16,818 nt of DNA from an uncultured Propionivibrio sp. (GTDB lineage: Bacteria; Pseudomonadota; Gammaproteobacteria; Burkholderiales; Rhodocyclaceae), in contig CALHZD010000142.1 of the NCBI GenBank assembly GCA_938040985.1, positions 1 through 16,818 of the forward strand, given 5' to 3'. Shown here in pieces: positions 14,951 through 16,818 of this stretch. Positions within the stretch are counted from its first letter, which is position 1; each line of letters begins with the position of its first letter. Below the pieces are notes generated by a model, which did not search any database, was not told where the DNA came from, and worked only from the letters and a program-made list of their open reading frames with translations. The position numbers and the translations under genes are program-made.

Positions 14951-15943
14951 TCAATAGCCCTTCTGTCGGCGATACGCTTTCAGCACCTCATCCGCGACCC
15001 AAGTCGAACGTACGGCGCTTTCGACATCGCCCGGACACGAAGCTTCGCCGTTGAGATCATCGACGATGCTCTGAATGAACGGCTGCTGTACGTGCTGCGG
15101 ATTGGGAATATCGGCCTCGACACAGCCTTCGGCCGTAATCAGTTTGAGCGGCTTGTCGGAAAAAAACTCAAATACGATGCGACCGCGCGTGCCAACGATC
15201 TCCACATTGTCTTCGTCATGATCGCAAACGTAGCACCACGAGCCACAGCCCTGCACACCGCCGGCATGGCGCCAGGCCGCCGTCACCGTATCCTCGACAT
15301 CGTAGAGCCCGGCATGATTTCCGGCGATACCGTGCACTTCCTCAATAGCGCCAAACAGGAAATCAAAAATATCGAGTTCATGAATACCCATATCGAGAAA
15401 TTTACCGCCGCCGGCAATCTCCGGCTTCAGCCGCCATGGCAATGTAGCGCGCGAGAGATCTTCCGGCGCGGGTTTCTGGTGCTGCACGGCGCGTATGCAT
15501 AAGGGTTGGCCGATTGCACCACTGTCGATCCACGCCTTGATTTTCAGGAAGCGCGGCATAGCACGCCGATAAAACGCAACGAACAGGCGCACGCCCTGTT
15601 GGGCGCACGTATCGACGATTTCGCGGCACTCTCCGAAACGCATCGCCATCGGTTTTTCAACATAAACGTGCTTGCCCGCTCGCGCCGCCTGCAAGGCCAG
15701 TAGTTTATGCGAGGATGGCGGCGTGGCGACATAGACGGCATCGATCTCCGGGTTGGCCAACAACGCCTCTGTTGAAGCATAAGCATTCGGCACGCCATGC
15801 CGCTGTGCAAACGACTGCGTCATAGCCATGTCAGCACTGGTCACACCCAGCAGCAGCGAATTTTTCGATTTGTAAAACCCAGGCCCGCTCTTGACTTCAG
15901 CCACAGCGCCGCAACCAATCATTCCCCAGCGAATCACGGACAT
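14951..15943 (-). CDS. Gfo/Idh/MocA-family oxidoreductase
   Basis: A 330-residue NAD(P)-dependent sugar or cyclitol dehydrogenase. The N-terminal Rossmann domain starts IRWGMIGCGAVAEVKSGPGF. The family EKP motif is at residues 96-98 (VYVEKPMA). The catalytic region reads GGGKFLDMGIHELDIFD, with D184 and H188 in the expected positions. The exact substrate cannot be read from sequence; the family acts on inositols, hexoses and their acids. Its ATG comes one base after the yiaL stop (TGATATG) and its GGGAGG ribosome-binding site lies inside the yiaL 3' end, so translation is coupled. E. coli yiaKLMNO has no such enzyme. A gap of 121 bases follows before dlgD. Confidence 0.9.
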   Translation of the reverse strand: MSVIRWGMIGCGAVAEVKSGPGFYKSKNSLLLGVTSADMAMTQSFAQRHGVPNAYASTEALLANPEIDAVYVATPPSSHKLLALQAARAGKHVYVEKPMAMRFGECREIVDTCAQQGVRLFVAFYRRAMPRFLKIKAWIDSGAIGQPLCIRAVQHQKPAPEDLSRATLPWRLKPEIAGGGKFLDMGIHELDIFDFLFGAIEEVHGIAGNHAGLYDVEDTVTAAWRHAGGVQGCGSWCYVCDHDEDNVEIVGTRGRIVFEFFSDKPLKLITAEGCVEADIPNPQHVQQPFIQSIVDDLNGEASCPGDVESAVRSTWVADEVLKAYRRQKGY

Positions 15944-15944
15944 A

Positions 15945-16424
15945 TCAACCTCCCGCCAGCAGCGAAACCTTGACTTTTACGACAACCTTGCGGATTACTT
16001 CAGGCTGGTCAGCGGCACAACCAGGACGATGCACATCACTCGGCATAAAAATGGCAAAACAGCCCGGCGTCATGGACAACGTCGATTCATTTTCCACACC
16101 GGAATAGAACAGAAGATCACGCTCGGCAAGCAAATTCTCGGCAACCGTATTTTTACCGCTATCAGGCACTACGCCGATATTTTCTCGGCCGGACACCAGA
16201 AACTGCACATCGATATACTGCCGATGCACCTCAGGCCGTGTTTCGCAGAAAATCTTGGTCGTCATATCGATGACCTGTACGTAGATATCTTTGCCCTGCA
16301 GATCGTAATTACCCGCGGGCAGGCGGGTAAAATCGGTCTTTTTCAAGTGCTCAATGGCGAGCTTCAAAGGCTGCGGGAGCCAGGAAAAAGTGTTCTCAAA
16401 ATCATTGATGTGTCCAAAAATCAT
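15945..16424 (-). CDS. yiaL: YiaL/YhcH/YjgK-family (DUF386) protein
   Basis: A 159-residue protein of the YhcH/YjgK/YiaL beta-barrel family. E. coli YiaL is encoded beside DlgD and the YiaMNO transporter; family members are thought to bind or isomerise sugar acids, and the reaction is not settled. The start MIFGHI matches what I recall of E. coli YiaL exactly. Later motifs also match: GKDIYVQVIDMTTK, ETRPEVHRQYIDVQFLVSG, the FYSGVENESTLSM region, and PGCFAIFMPSDVHRPGC, where the histidines and acids are candidate metal or sugar ligands. RKVVVKVKVSLL ends the fold. AAGGAG lies six bases before the ATG. It is the first gene of the operon. Confidence 0.93.
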   Translation of the reverse strand: MIFGHINDFENTFSWLPQPLKLAIEHLKKTDFTRLPAGNYDLQGKDIYVQVIDMTTKIFCETRPEVHRQYIDVQFLVSGRENIGVVPDSGKNTVAENLLAERDLLFYSGVENESTLSMTPGCFAIFMPSDVHRPGCAADQPEVIRKVVVKVKVSLLAGG

Positions 16425-16459
16425 GAGCTTCTCCTTGATGTACAGCAGCCTTCATGATT

Positions 16460-16599
16460 AACGATGGTTCGTTTTCGGCACAACCTGCCGGCGCAACCGC
16501 TCAACTGCCACCTATCCTGACACCCAGATGCCCAGGCATCAATAGGTTGTACGCGCCAGCGTACTGTATGGACTTCGGAGCCGCACTCTTATCGGCTCC
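16460..16599 (-). promoter_or_regulatory. Leader of the sugar-acid operon with four inverted repeats
   Basis: The untranslated stretch between promoter and yiaL contains four inverted repeats: GGAGCCG-N9-CGGCTCC (16577-16599), GTACGC-GCCA-GCGTAC (16549-16564), GATGCC-CA-GGCATC (16527-16540) and AACGA-TGGT-TCGTT (16460-16473). The first sits at the predicted transcription start, a usual place for a repressor operator. They could instead form successive RNA hairpins. No known riboswitch was recognised. Short perfect repeats do occur by chance, so each alone is weak. Confidence 0.4.
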
Positions 16600-16606
16600 C
16601 AGAAGA

Positions 16607-16635
16607 AGAATATTAATGCTGCTTATAGATGTCAA
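16607..16635 (-). promoter_or_regulatory. Sigma-70-type promoter of the sugar-acid operon
   Basis: On the minus strand TTGACA (16630-16635) is followed by a 17-base spacer and TATTCT (16607-16612). The -35 is perfect, the spacing ideal, and the -10 matches four of six. Start of transcription would be near 16600, giving a leader of about 175 bases. Just upstream, at 16665-16679, is the A/T-rich palindrome TTTTATT-G-AATAAAA, a candidate activator site or UP-like element. Confidence 0.75.
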
Positions 16636-16699
16636 GGCAAGGAAAATCGCGTCTCCACCGCCTTTTTTATTGAATAAAATCAAAGGTAAATTTCACCAT

Positions 16700-16818
16700 T
16701 CAGGTTACATCTCTGACCGCGTGGTAACGCTCCTCCAAATCAATCGACACCGCAGGCGCCGCAATCACAAAACGCATATACGCGTCAAGAGCGGAGTGTG
16801 TTTGATTTTGAGGCGCCA
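16700..16818 (-). CDS. Possible C-terminal end of an upstream gene (partial)
   Basis: A minus-strand frame enters from the right edge and stays open for 38 codons to a TGA at 16700-16702. It includes LDAYMRFVIAAPAVSIDLEE and ends RYHAVRDVT. The other two minus frames are interrupted by stops. The composition is protein-like, but 38 open codons can occur by chance at this GC content. No family is recognised. A gene in this place, directly upstream of an inducible operon, would often be its regulator, but nothing here proves it. No clear terminator follows. Confidence 0.35.
   Translation of the reverse strand, partial: APQNQTHSALDAYMRFVIAAPAVSIDLEERYHAVRDVT

Noticed and set aside
16501..16683. 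60-codon minus-strand frame upstream of yiaL
   Set aside because: It begins with TTG, has no ribosome-binding site, and covers the -35 and -10 elements and the leader repeats.

Overview
The window looks like chromosomal DNA of a betaproteobacterium. The reasons are the DnaK, GrpE and DnaJ sequences, the grpE-dnaK-dnaJ order with RpoH-type heat-shock promoters, the fairly high GC content, and transporter and sugar-acid genes close to proteobacterial families. The genus cannot be fixed from what is visible.

Layout. 1-376: an array of about 40-bp hairpin units (array A) and a 21-22 bp inverted repeat, no gene. 373-1224 (-): a DMT/EamA-type permease. 1636-2973 (-): a serine/threonine protein kinase fused to a cyclic-nucleotide-binding-type domain, divergent from the chaperone locus. 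3144-7172 (+): grpE, dnaK, dnaJ, with RpoH-like promoters before grpE and dnaK and a strong terminator after dnaK. 7440-7622: hairpin array B. 7694-8991 (-): cbpA-cbpM, a second J-protein and its modulator, with overlapping ATGA. 9356-9540: hairpin array C, an inverted and nearly collinear copy of B. 9665-16424 (-): a seven-gene sugar-acid operon (yiaL-like, Gfo/Idh/MocA oxidoreductase, dlgD/yiaK-like, idnD-like, TRAP subunits yiaM/yiaN/yiaO-like) ending at a clear intrinsic terminator. 16607-16635 holds a strong sigma-70-type promoter for it, followed by a leader of about 175 nt rich in inverted repeats. 16700-16818 may be the tail of another minus-strand gene.

How the genes work together. 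grpE-dnaK-dnaJ is the core Hsp70 machine, and CbpA/CbpM supplies an alternative J-protein and its inhibitor. The TRAP operon resembles E. coli yiaKLMNO (2,3-diketo-L-gulonate uptake and reduction). It adds an L-idonate-5-dehydrogenase-like enzyme and a Gfo/Idh/MocA dehydrogenase and has no kinase or aldolase in view. It probably imports a hexonate or ketohexonate and interconverts it by redox steps before handing it to enzymes encoded elsewhere.

The least ordinary feature is the family of tandem 40-bp palindromic units. Three arrays are present. Two are inverted, share unit order, differ by exactly one unit and bracket cbpAM. No mobile-element gene, rRNA, tRNA or true CRISPR array was seen.
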